64,000 nucleotides of DNA. Origin: Nannobrachium achirus (lineage: Eukaryota > Chordata > Actinopteri > Myctophiformes > Myctophidae). The notes under the pieces are model-generated. The model had not been told where the DNA came from. It ran no database searches and was given only the letters and a program-made list of their open reading frames with translations. The translations under genes and the position numbers were made by a program. Every line of letters begins with the position of its first letter. Within the stretch, counting starts at the first letter, position 1. The stretch lies in NCBI GenBank assembly GCA_963921795.1, contig OY997653.1:708501-772500 (forward strand). The letters run 5' to 3'. This document shows positions 55,684-64,000 of this stretch, in pieces.

Positions 55684-58259
55684 AATGTTTCGAGTGATCA
55701 AGGACCTGCTTTACGAGTGCGGGGTAGGTCAGCATGTCCTTGATTGTCTGGACTGGGGGTGGGGCGTCCTTGTTTTTCAACGCGTCCATGTCTGGGGGAG
55801 AGTCATAATAAATGTCCTCCAGGAGGACCTTCAGCAAGGCGACACCAAGGACCTCGTCGGAGGCTTCCACCTTGTCTACCAGGCGCCAAATCCTCTCGAC
55901 GAGTTCCTTCTTGCTGCTGGTGACCCCCCATCGCTCCATGGGGGGGAGGTCATGATCTTCGGCACTTGCCTCAGACCAGGGGGCAAGGTTGATGAAACCA
56001 GACGCCCTGGTCGAGCTGTTCCAGTGGACACTGGAGCAGCCCAGGGCCGCGCTGTAGTCGAAGTCCAGCGGGCACCTGGGCTGCCCATGGAACAGCTCTT
56101 CCAGGGCTATTTCGTATTGGAACGCTCTCCAGGTAGCGTCAAAGCCCCCCCGATGGGCCCTGGTCTGCGTTAAGTCCCGGAGCTCACCAACGAGGTGCCT
56201 GGCCACTCTCCCAGAGATCCCAGAGAGTCCCTCCCCCTGGACCCTCAGCACCGGGACCAACATGGCCTCTTGTTTGAGGAGATGACGGAGAAGTCCGATG
56301 TCCAGAAGCTGGCTGGCGTCGAGGACTTCGGGGATACTCCCGTACTCAAACCGGAGTACCCCCTCCATCCTCGCCACCAACTGGACCCCCATCTTCTCCG
56401 CCAGGTCGTCCATGTGGTCGACGTATGCGTTGGCTCTCTGGAGCAGAGCCCGGGCCCGGAGTGCCTTCTCCATGCGCATCCCCACCACGACGGCCGTGAC
56501 CGGGTGCTTGAAGAAGGGCGACTGGTGACGGTGTGGCCCGTCACAATAAAGTTGAACAAAATTCAACTTGGCCTCACCTTCACCATCACCAGCCGCCCTA
56601 AAGACACCGGTCAGGATGGGGTCCATGTTGGGGATGTGGCCGTCCAGTGGTGACTGGAAGTTGGCCGACTCATGCAGGGAATAGGTCGTGAAGACGTTTC
56701 CTCTGCGGCCAACTACCTCATGGAGGCCGTGGCGTGACCACATGAGGTCAACCAACCCCTGCCGTTCCCTTATGGACGCGGCCGGGTGCACAGACACCGC
56801 GTTTATAAGGTCGGTGCTGTGCACCACGTCTTCCAGGGCGACAGGGGTTGGCGACTTTTGACCCACATGGTCAAATAGACAAGGACCTTGGTCCCAGAGG
56901 GCTTAGTTATGTCCTCCAACGCTTGGTCCAGTAGTTGGAGGACGAACTCCTGGTCCCCAGCGACTATGTTGAACTTGCTCAACTTGTAGAGTGGGTTCTT
57001 CAGGACCGAGGGCCTAATTTTTTCTTTGAGTGGGAGGTTCCGGAAAAGGCGGGACAGTGCCACCGCCATGTCTTTTTGTACCTGCTTTGTCATGACCATA
57101 GCACTGTCGTTGTTGCGGAAATGTCCGCTGTCCTCAGTGAGCGAACTCGGCACGAGGGCCCAGTGGAGTTGCCACCCTCCATCTGGGTATGCGAGAGTGG
57201 ACCCATATACATGGGTCCACTCTCGCAACACCTCGGCGGACATCTCCTGGATTGGTACGTGTTTTTTCAAAGAGGGCCACTTGGGCTGGTGGCCCCCCAA
57301 CACGACCTCTGGCACAAAGACGTAGTTTATTTGCGCCTTGATGGAGGAGAGCTTGCTCAGCTCCACCACCACCCCGTCTATGTCCAGGGAGATCTCGAAA
57401 TGCTCCGAGATCTCCCCAGACGTCATGGTGACGGGGTGGATGGCTGGAGCAACCTCTGGCCTCCTCAAGAATGCCCCTACATCTTGGCCAAAGGGTTCAA
57501 TTGTTTGGCTAAGCTGGGTGCCATTCTGGGTGGCCACATCCCAGAATGGCTCCCGGTCCTCCTCTGGGATCACAAAAAACTGCTGCATAAACTCGACCGT
57601 GCCAGGCGAGGCGTGCAGTGGTTCAGGATCAGGGTCGTCAGAGTTGTCTGGACTGCCTGGCCCTGAGGAGGGCTGGGGCACAGGGGCAGGGACAGCCAGG
57701 GGTGGTGTCTCTGGACTGCCAGGCGAGGGGGGCAGGGGAACCGAGGCTGCTGCCATGGCCCGACGCTGGTAGCGCAATTCTAACTCATTTAACGGCCAGT
57801 TGTCAGAGTCGTCAGAGTTGTCAGAGTTGTCTGGACTGCCTGGCCCTGAGGAGGGCTGGGGCACAGGGGCAGGGACTGGCTGAGGACCGTAGAGCCTCAG
57901 CCACTCATCATAGTCCATCGGTTCTTCCTCTGGCACAGGGCCAGGCAAGGGGGGGGGGGGACCCGGAGGAGCAGGGGGAAGCAGGCCACACATTGGGGAT
58001 GGTAGGGCCTTGGTAAGGGTCAGGGTGCTTCAGCAACATGGGTGGTGAGGGGAGAGGGTGAGGAGGGTGCCCGGCCAGACCCTGGCTCACCAGCCTGGGT
58101 TGGCTCGGGTACAGCACCACTGTGGGATGAGCCCGGGGGGGTAGAGCCAGGGCCTGGCTGGTTGAACCTCACCCTTTTGGGAATGGGTTCAGGGGAGGAA
58201 GTTGAGGAAGAGCTAGAGGACCCTGAGCCCTCTTCCCACCACTCGTAACCATCGGCCAT
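55683..58259 (-). pseudogene. Gene X copy C: near full-length, three frames
   Basis: Longest copy, minus strand. Starts at ATG 58,259 with a serine-rich acidic N-terminus and a basic IPKRVRFNQPG patch that could be a nuclear signal. The frame changes between about 58,030 and 58,110, again at the run of G at 57,949-57,960, and again between 56,866 and 56,803. 57,993-56,803 carries repeated PVPAPVPQPSSGPGSPDNS units, then the folded domain (AFLRRPEVAPAIHPV, SLDIDGVVVELSKLSS, EWTHVYGSTLAYPDGGWQ). 56,866-55,683 carries a second domain: DVVHSTDL, AVSVHPAASIRERQGLVDLM, LNFVQLYCDGPHRHQSPF and ARMEGVLRFEYGS. Composition is GC-rich and unlike the flanks. It may come from a large transposon, an old endogenous virus or a telomere-linked host family; I cannot assign it. 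Confidence 0.55.
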
Positions 58260-58540
58260 TCTGAGTGTTGGAGTTGAAAAAAAAAAAAACGGGCAGGGGT
58301 TCCCCGTAGTATTAGTTTTTTTGGGTGTCAGACCAAAAAAAAACTCAAAAAATGTTTTTCAGAGCGTCTGGTTTTTTTTTTTTTTAAGATTTGGACAGAG
58401 CTTCCCGCAGCACGTGGAAAATAGAGGGTTTGACCCCAAAATGTATTTGCCTGGACATATAGTACGGAACCGTCACTGTCTATCATGGTTATTTTTTTTT
58501 GTTTTTGGGGGGGTCGATTTTGTGCTGAGCAGATAGAGGG
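58260..58540. other. Spacer between divergent gene X copy C and gene Y
   Basis: Contains several A/T homopolymer runs (58,278, 58,336, 58,371, 58,492) and no frame. It would be a shared upstream region for the divergent reading frames on either side. Confidence 0.35.
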
Positions 58541-59239
58541 TTGAATAGGGACCCATCCAAGCTGCTTGTCATAGCATTGGAGCAAGCAGACCTGGTGTGG
58601 TTCCCAAAGATAAAATACTGGACATTGGGACGCGCCTACGATGCCTATTGGGACGTCCGGAACTGGGTGGTGGTACACAGGGAGGGTGACAAGCCCACAA
58701 TTGACATTGGCCCTGTGGTCACCTGGACCACCAAGGTGATCAACCACGTCGTCGAGAAGGGCATCCTCTTTGAATCGAAGGCCTCGCTGTGGAGGGAGCA
58801 GGGCTTGCCCTGGATGGGGCAGGTCCTGAAAAGGATCCCTGAGAAAGTTTTGACCAATGGCAAGCAGGCGGTGCAGGAGAGACTGCTCAACACTCTTGCC
58901 TTGGTCTCAGTGATCGGTATAGCCATGAACAGGGTGTACATCCCCTACCCAAAGGTTACACAGCTCCTGGGCCACCTAGCTTACACCCAAGAGGGCTTGA
59001 GGCAACTTCAGATCCTGGGGACCTTCACCCAGTTCTCGCTAATAACGAGAAATGGAAAGGTCGGGGTGTATTGTCTCGCAAATGACATTCATTGGAAGCT
59101 GGAAATTCCTCCACCGCCAAAAAGGCCAACCGAGCCTGAACCCGAGCCCCCAAAGGAAGATCCGGAGGATGAGTCAGTCGAGGTGGTGGAGGATGTACCA
59201 AGGGCACCAATGATCCAGGACAATGATGGTAGACCCTAA
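58541..59239 (+). CDS. Gene Y: unrecognised 232-codon ORF
   Basis: Open frame from about 58,541 (TTG; the first in-frame ATG is later, so the true start is unclear). Residues 1-185 look globular and helical: WFPKIKYWTLGRAYDAYW, NWVVVHREGDKPTIDIG, VLKRIPEKVLTNGKQAV and LGTFTQFSLITRNGKVGVY. The tail is proline/glutamate-rich (PEPEPPKEDPEDESVEV). GC-rich like gene X. Its 3' end overlaps the convergent open frame of copy D by 66 bp. No family recognised. It may be a second gene of the same unknown element. Confidence 0.45.
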   Translation: MNRDPSKLLVIALEQADLVWFPKIKYWTLGRAYDAYWDVRNWVVVHREGDKPTIDIGPVVTWTTKVINHVVEKGILFESKASLWREQGLPWMGQVLKRIPEKVLTNGKQAVQERLLNTLALVSVIGIAMNRVYIPYPKVTQLLGHLAYTQEGLRQLQILGTFTQFSLITRNGKVGVYCLANDIHWKLEIPPPPKRPTEPEPEPPKEDPEDESVEVVEDVPRAPMIQDNDGRP

Positions 59240-59284
59240 TAAGGAGGTTGATGTGCCAAGGGACCTTCCCTTAATGTTGCCCGC

Positions 59285-59752
59285 CAACACGCGGAAACGG
59301 TGGACAACGGAGGAGGAGTCCATGCCCAATATCACCGCCGTGACTGGGTGTATGTAGAAGGGCGTCTGATGTTGGTGGGGGCCGTCACAGTACAGCTGAA
59401 CAAAGTTCAGCCGTGCGCCCCCAACATCAGACGCCCTAAACACCCTTGTCAGGCTTGGATGGTGGTCGGGCTGGGACCGGTCCAAGGGCCCGTGGTAGTT
59501 GGCAGCCTCGTGCAAGGTGTAGGCTGTCCACACCTTGCCCTTGCTGCCAACTACCCGGTGGATGCCGTACCTGGACCACAGTACGTCCACCGACCCCTGC
59601 TTGTCCCTCAAGGACGCGGCGGGGTGCACAGACACCGCCTCAACGAGGTCGGTGCTGTGCACCAGGTCCTCGAGGTTCACAGGGGCCGGTGACTTGTCTC
59701 CCATGCGGAGGACAAAAAGCATGATCCGGGTTCCCTCTGGCGTTTGCGTCAT
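59285..59752 (-). pseudogene. Gene X copy D: fragment of the second domain
   Basis: Minus-strand frame from 59,752 reads DKSPAPVNLEDLVHSTDL, AVSVHPAASLRDKQGSVDVL and LNFVQLYCDGPHQHQTPFYI, closely following copy C positions 56,866 to about 56,480. Homology is lost near 59,320 although the frame stays open to 59,174. It keeps in one frame the segment across which copy C changes frame, supporting a real break in C. A truncated, inverted fragment. Confidence 0.6.
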
Positions 59753-60045
59753 CCGTTTTGATTTTTTTTCCCCACGTGTTCAGGGGGACCCCCTCTAGCT
59801 ATCTAGCCGGTCGTTTGAGTCCCGAAGTGCCCCCGTTATTTTAGTCAGTTACTACTTGGAGTAGTCAGAACTCCCACATGACATCAGGTGGGAACTGGCA
59901 GCCATGACAGCAACAGAACAGTATGCACAGTATCTGAGGGATCCAGGCCAGTCTGTGATGTCACTACTATGACGTCAGAGTACTGCAGACAGACTGCAGA
60001 CAGACGGCGGACAGATGGCGAGACAGATTACCAGGTTTCCATGGT
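59753..60045. other. No recognised gene
   Basis: Low-complexity CAGACAGAC-type repeats begin near 59,988. Confidence 0.3.
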
Positions 60046-60185
60046 GGTGAAACTGTGTAGTATCAGTGATGTCATCATGCAGATGGACAGACAGTAAACT
60101 GTGTAGTATCAGTGATGTCATCATGCAGATGGACAGACAGTAAACTGTGTAGTATCAGTGATGTCATCATGCAGATGGTCATACG
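60046..60185 (+). repeat. 46 bp minisatellite, three units
   Basis: ACTGTGTAGTATCAGTGATG then TCATCATGCAGATGGACAGA, repeated three times; the last diverges at GGTCATACG. Confidence 0.92.
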
Positions 60186-60389
60186 GACAGAGATTCACTC
60201 AATTAATAGTTATTAGATATACCAGGTGCCATAAGTATGACATCACTCATCTCCATACAGACAGACGATAGACAGGCAGACAGACAGATTTAGCACTGTA
60301 AACAGAGGGATCTGTCTGGTTGTCAGGAGCTAATCTAACTAGTAAGACACCTGAGGGTGGAATGCGACCTCAGGGTGACATGTCGCGCC

Positions 60390-60530
60390 AATTCTTGACT
60401 AATCTGGCCAACCACAGCGTTTCTCTGACGATTCTAGTTGTTATCAACCCTAGGAGACACAGAGAGAACATGCAAACTCCACACAAAAAAAGGCCCTATC
60501 GCCAACCCCACCTAGGGTGTGAGCGATAAG
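60390..60530. repeat. Dispersed repeat fragment
   Basis: AGAACATGCAAACTCCACAC is a wording common in dispersed fish repeats. Family not assigned. Confidence 0.35.
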
Positions 60531-60545
60531 GCCTAAACATGGAGA

Positions 60546-61282
60546 TGTGGAGAACACTATATATGGAGATAGTCCAGTCCATCATGTCATATGGGACTAC
60601 CGTCATAGACAGTAGCCATTGTTAATGGCTGTCTGTCTGACTGTCTGTACAGGAAGTGATGTCACATGACATACTTTTTATGCCCATATATGAGTCATTC
60701 TGTACCACATCTCCATGTTCAGGCCACACAGGTTCGCTCCATTTCTCCATGTATAGGTCCAAATGCCCAACGTCGAGCTTGACAAGGAGGATACCGCACA
60801 TTGTATCTCATCCACCCTTTCTTCTCTCTCCTTTTGGTATCTTTATCCTCTTACTCCTTTTTTTCTTTTTTATTCTCCTCTTTTTTTCACAGCCGCCCCC
60901 ATATTTACTTTAGAACATATATATTAAATTCTAAGAACGTTTCGAGTACCAGTTTGATACAACAGCGAATAAGCGCTACACTTCTGGAATCCTGTGCGTC
61001 AACTTAAAGTCGGATCAAGGCCTAATAACTTTATCTAGCCGCCCCGTTGCCACCTCCTTGTTACATTTTCTTTTCTGAGACACATTGTACCTCATCCACC
61101 CTTTCTTCTCTCTCCTTTTGGTATCTTTATTCTCCTCCTCCTTTCTTTTCTTTTTTATTCTTCTCTTTTTTTGTCTTTCTTAGTCTTGTGTATCCTTCTC
61201 TTTTGGCTACTGTCTATGACGGTAGTCCCATATGACATGATGGACTGGACTATCTCCATATATAGTGTTATCCACATTTTGT
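60546..61282. repeat. About 77 bp inverted repeats enclosing a direct duplication
   Basis: ACTATATATGGAGATAGTCC near 60,557 is complemented near 61,250; the inverted arms span 60,546-60,621 and 61,205-61,282. Inside, CTCATCCACCCTTTCTTCTC occurs at about 60,808 and 61,092 with similar pyrimidine-rich continuations. Confidence 0.8.
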
Positions 61283-61671
61283 GTACCCGCCCCGTACAGG
61301 AAGTGATGTCACAACTCGCTGACATCACACTGACATCACTCCCGTACAGAAGGAAGGTTACAGAAGGAAGGTGACGGAAGGAAGGAAGGTCACTCAAGCG
61401 GTTTTTCAGAGTATATGCGACCTTTGGTCGCAACAACAAACCACAGTTCCAAATTGCTTGTGATCGCTGCCCCAAAAAATAATGACGTTACATTTTTTTT
61501 TCTTACATTTGTTAACATTTGTCTGTCCTCGTTATTAGTTGATATGGTCGGCAAGTCTTGGATTTGCAATTGTACAATGTCAGAAGCAAGCGGTTTGCCG
61601 TACAAAAATAATTAATATTTGTTGAAGCCAGAGATGGTGGATAATAGGAAGATCATCATGATGATTTAGGG
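61283..61671. other. No recognised gene
   Basis: Short GAAGGAAGG repeats near 61,340-61,390. No supported coding frame. Confidence 0.3.
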
Positions 61672-62155
61672 CATACATGGGCAACTGGCAGCCCGGGGGC
61701 CACATGCGGCCCCCACCTTCACTTAATGCGGCCTGCAGGTTAATATCAGAACACATATATATTATTGCTTTCAGCTGTTACAATTCCAAATGTGCAAACA
61801 TGACCCGCTTTAATTACTTCAGTCTATATTAGTAGCCTGGTATAGTAGTATTAAAATGTATTTTTTTATATCCAATGTTTTTGTATTTAAGTTCATAAAG
61901 TTAACATGAGTATAACTGAATGCATTTGACATTAAATCAAAATGTTACATTTCAGGATTCCAATAAAGAAAATGAAAAATAAAAATATTCAGGATTCCAA
62001 TTCAAAAGAAACCACAATAGCCGATCTGCTATTTTTGCTTCTTTTGTATGAGATGCTAGAATGACAAAGTAGGACGTAGCAACATGCAATGTGGCCCTCT
62101 GGAGTGAAGGTGGAAATATAGTGGCCCTCGCCATCATCAAAGTTGCCCACCCCTG
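61672..62155. mobile_element. hAT-type MITE, 484 bp (CAGGGGTGGGCAAC family)
   Basis: Left end CATACATGGGCAACTGGC and right end AGTTGCCCACCCCTG are imperfect inverted repeats. The flanks ATTTAGGG (61,664-61,671) and ATTTAGAG (62,156-62,163) match at 7 of 8. The subterminal GGCCCCCACC/GTGGCCCTC wording is typical. A relic of the AGATCTGCTATTTT palindrome arm lies at 62,022-62,036. Confidence 0.85.
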
Positions 62156-62163
62156 ATTTAGAG

Positions 62164-62574
62164 AAAGATGATGAAGATAAAGATGATGGCTCTCAGGATC
62201 AAACGCAGATGAAACAAATAAAAACATATTGTGGTTCACACTGACATTTGTAGACCAAGGACGTTTAATGGATGGATGGATTCACCACATTTAGACTCAC
62301 ATGTTTACTTAGTAAAAGTATCAATACCCTATTGAAGAAATATTGTCTATAAGTACAAGTTGGGTATTAGTCTAGTAAATCTAGGGAAAAATACACTCAG
62401 GTTGGACAAAATTGTATTATTTAGTTTTTCAACTGATTCTGACAGGTAATTACTGTAGATCTACTAGCCAGGACAAAAAATCTACCCTGATCTGCTCACT
62501 GCAAATACCCACAGTGGCCAAATCAAGTTGGGCTCCCATTGACTTTCTATACAGGAGGGAAAAAAATCTGCTTT
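62164..62574. other. No recognised gene
   Basis: AT-rich low-copy sequence. Confidence 0.3.
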
Positions 62575-63560
62575 AAGTAGGATGTGAGGGGTCTAACTAG
62601 GGGTTTTTCATGATGCTGAATCCATTGCAAGCATTTGTTTTGCACAAGAAACATGGGCTAAAAATGGCCCCAGAAAATGATGGCTCCGCAACCTAGGAGT
62701 AATCTTCGACCCCACCCTCTCATTCCTCCCCCACGTAAATAACATAACAAAAATCGCATTCTTCCACCTCCGCAACATCGCCCGCCTCCGCCCCTCCCTG
62801 ACTTTCTCTGCTGCCGAAACCCTCATTCACACCTTCATCTCATCCCGGTTGGACTACTGCAACAGCATTCTATATGGCATCACCTCCAAAACCCTCAATA
62901 AACTCCAATATGTACAAAACTCAGCCGCCCGCCTACTCACCAGCACCCGCTCCAGAGACCACATCACACCAGTCCTCCATGACCTCCACTGGCTCCCTGT
63001 CAAACAACGGATCCACTTCAAAATACTCCTCACCACCTACAAAACACAGCACAACCTGGCCCCCCCTTACCTCACTGACCTCCTCACGCCATACGTCCCG
63101 ACTCGCTCACTCAGGTCCAGTGAGGCTGGCCTCCTCGAGGTCCCCAAGCCTAAGCGCCGAACCTGGGGTGACAGGGCCTTCTCTGTGGCCGCCCCCACCC
63201 TCTGGAACGAACTCCCCAAACACATCAGAGATGCCCCCACCATCCCCACCTTTAAAACCGCCCTGAAAACGCACCTATTTAGCATTGCCTACCCCAGCTG
63301 ATCTTGGATGTACTCTTGTTTTTATTGTTTTTATTGTTGCTTAGCTCTTATTGTATCTCATAGTTTTTCTTTTTCTAATAAAGTTGTTGTTTTTATCTGC
63401 CACACACACACACTTACACATACTGTAAAGCGACTTTGAGTATTTAGAAAAGCGCTATATAAATTCCAGCTATTATTATTATTATTATTATGGTTTAGTG
63501 ATGAAAAGTGATGAGTCATCATTTTGTGGGTGTTTTCTGGGGCCAATGAATGTTTTTCCA
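62575..63560. mobile_element. Relative of foldback element 1, split by a LINE
   Basis: 62,585-62,680 (CATGATGCTGAATCCATTGC, GGCCCCAGAAAATGATGG) matches the arm at 23,434-23,530. After the LINE, 63,491-63,545 (TTTAGTGATGAAAAGTGATG, TGGGTGTTTTCTGG) matches the centre of that element. The intervening LINE therefore inserted into, or replaced part of, a copy. Confidence 0.65.
62681..63485 (+). mobile_element. L2-type LINE, 5'-truncated, with intact C-terminal frame
   Basis: Open from 62,681 in one frame to the TGA at 63,299: LRNLGVIFDPTLSFLPHVN, RLDYCNSILYGITSKTLNKL, QNSAARLLTSTRSRDHITPV, LHWLPVKQRIHFKILLTTYK, GDRAFSVAAPTLWNELPKHI and LKTHLFSIAYP. This is the post-RT region of an L2/CR1-clade LINE. 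The 3' end has AAAGCGCTATATAAATTCCA then (ATT)n at 63,471-63,490, the expected tail. The uninterrupted frame marks a recent insertion. The RT core and endonuclease are missing through 5' truncation. Confidence 0.9.
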
Positions 63561-63654
63561 GTTTGGCAGAGGGAGTGTAGCGCCCATGCAGGATTAGACA
63601 ATTGACACGGGTGAAAAAAAATGGGTTACAAAATCGGGGGGTGCAATTTTAGAG

Positions 63655-63925
63655 CAGGGGTTTTCAAAGTGGGTGACGGGGCACCCTGGGGTGGCGTGAC
63701 GTCAGTCCATGGGTGCCGCGAGATAATTTGATAATATTTGGAATTTATTTGGACACTTGAAAGAATATTTAGTATCATTTTAAACTTGAAGTAAAAAGTT
63801 ATTTTCAGTCAGTTCTAACCAAAATGGCTATTATCTCAACGTTTTCCTCGCAACATAATCACTAAAATATTGTCACTGTCGGGCAGAAACCTTGTATCGG
63901 AGTTTCAAATGTGTATAGTCAGGGA
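63655..63925. mobile_element. Second copy of the 31,437 hAT MITE, inverted, partial
   Basis: Starts CAGGGGTTTTCAAAGTGGGT and follows the complement of 32,002 down to about 31,735 (shared AGATAATTTGATAATATTTG and AACCAAAATGGCTATTATCT). Similarity fades after CCTTGTATCGGAGTTTCAAA near 63,920. The palindromic centre is not reached within the recognisable part. Confidence 0.8.
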
Positions 63926-64000
63926 CCCACATGCCCAAAAGCTCAAGGAATAGGGGTGATACCTGTGATGTCTTGCCGTACCTTTTATTTCTGTTTTATC

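Noticed and set aside
56935-57666. 243-codon plus-strand frame inside gene X copy C
   Set aside because: Antisense of the region where copies B and C align on the other strand; the plus frame has no counterpart in copy B.

Overview
The window looks like gene-poor, repeat-rich DNA from a teleost fish. The evidence is the mix of families: L2-type LINE ends, Tc1/mariner and hAT miniature elements, long GT/GCGT microsatellites, a Penelope-like retroelement, TTAGGG-type repeats and a decayed kelch-domain (klhdc3-like) gene copy. I found no intact conserved host gene, no tRNA or rRNA gene and no CRISPR array. The species cannot be named from sequence alone.

Layout. 1-16,810: four tandem copies of a roughly 5.1 kb non-coding unit, with copies B/C and C/D offset by exactly 5,123 bp where they can be compared. 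Each unit carries ZNF143/STAF plus YY1-like promoter motifs, usable splice signals and AATAAA signals. hAT elements with exact 8 bp target duplications sit inside. 16,811-22,900: low-copy DNA with an interferon-response-type element beside a 56-codon ORF, a hAT MITE and a Myb/SANT exon. 22,900-33,800: four large inverted-repeat (foldback) structures. One of them holds two mirrored copies of a Cys-rich (CXC-like) gene end and of a LINE end. 34,000-43,500: pseudo-exons (an unnamed fish family, a BEN domain), LINE and Tc1 relics and several MITEs. 44,569-45,576: intronless, frameshifted klhdc3-like pseudogene.

45,880-54,011 resembles subtelomeric DNA: CCCTAA-type tracts, TTACC-rich satellite, a 24 bp minisatellite and a head-to-head TTAGGG/CCCTAA junction. 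Inside it sits a Penelope-like element. Its first ORF carries an SGNH/GDSL-type hydrolase domain and its second carries RT plus a GIY-YIG endonuclease. From the telomeric junction to 59,752 there are four rearranged, diverged copies of an unrecognised gene (called gene X here) and one further unrecognised ORF (gene Y). Reading frames are kept across strongly diverged copies, so they evolved as protein-coding sequence. These are the best candidates for something undescribed. 60,000-64,000 holds minisatellites, hAT MITEs and a 5'-truncated L2 LINE inserted in a relative of the 23.2 kb foldback element.

Almost everything here is mobile or selfish DNA. Nested insertions with clean target duplications give a relative chronology. 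Whether gene X/Y come from a transposon, an endogenous virus or a telomere-linked host family cannot be decided without database searches.
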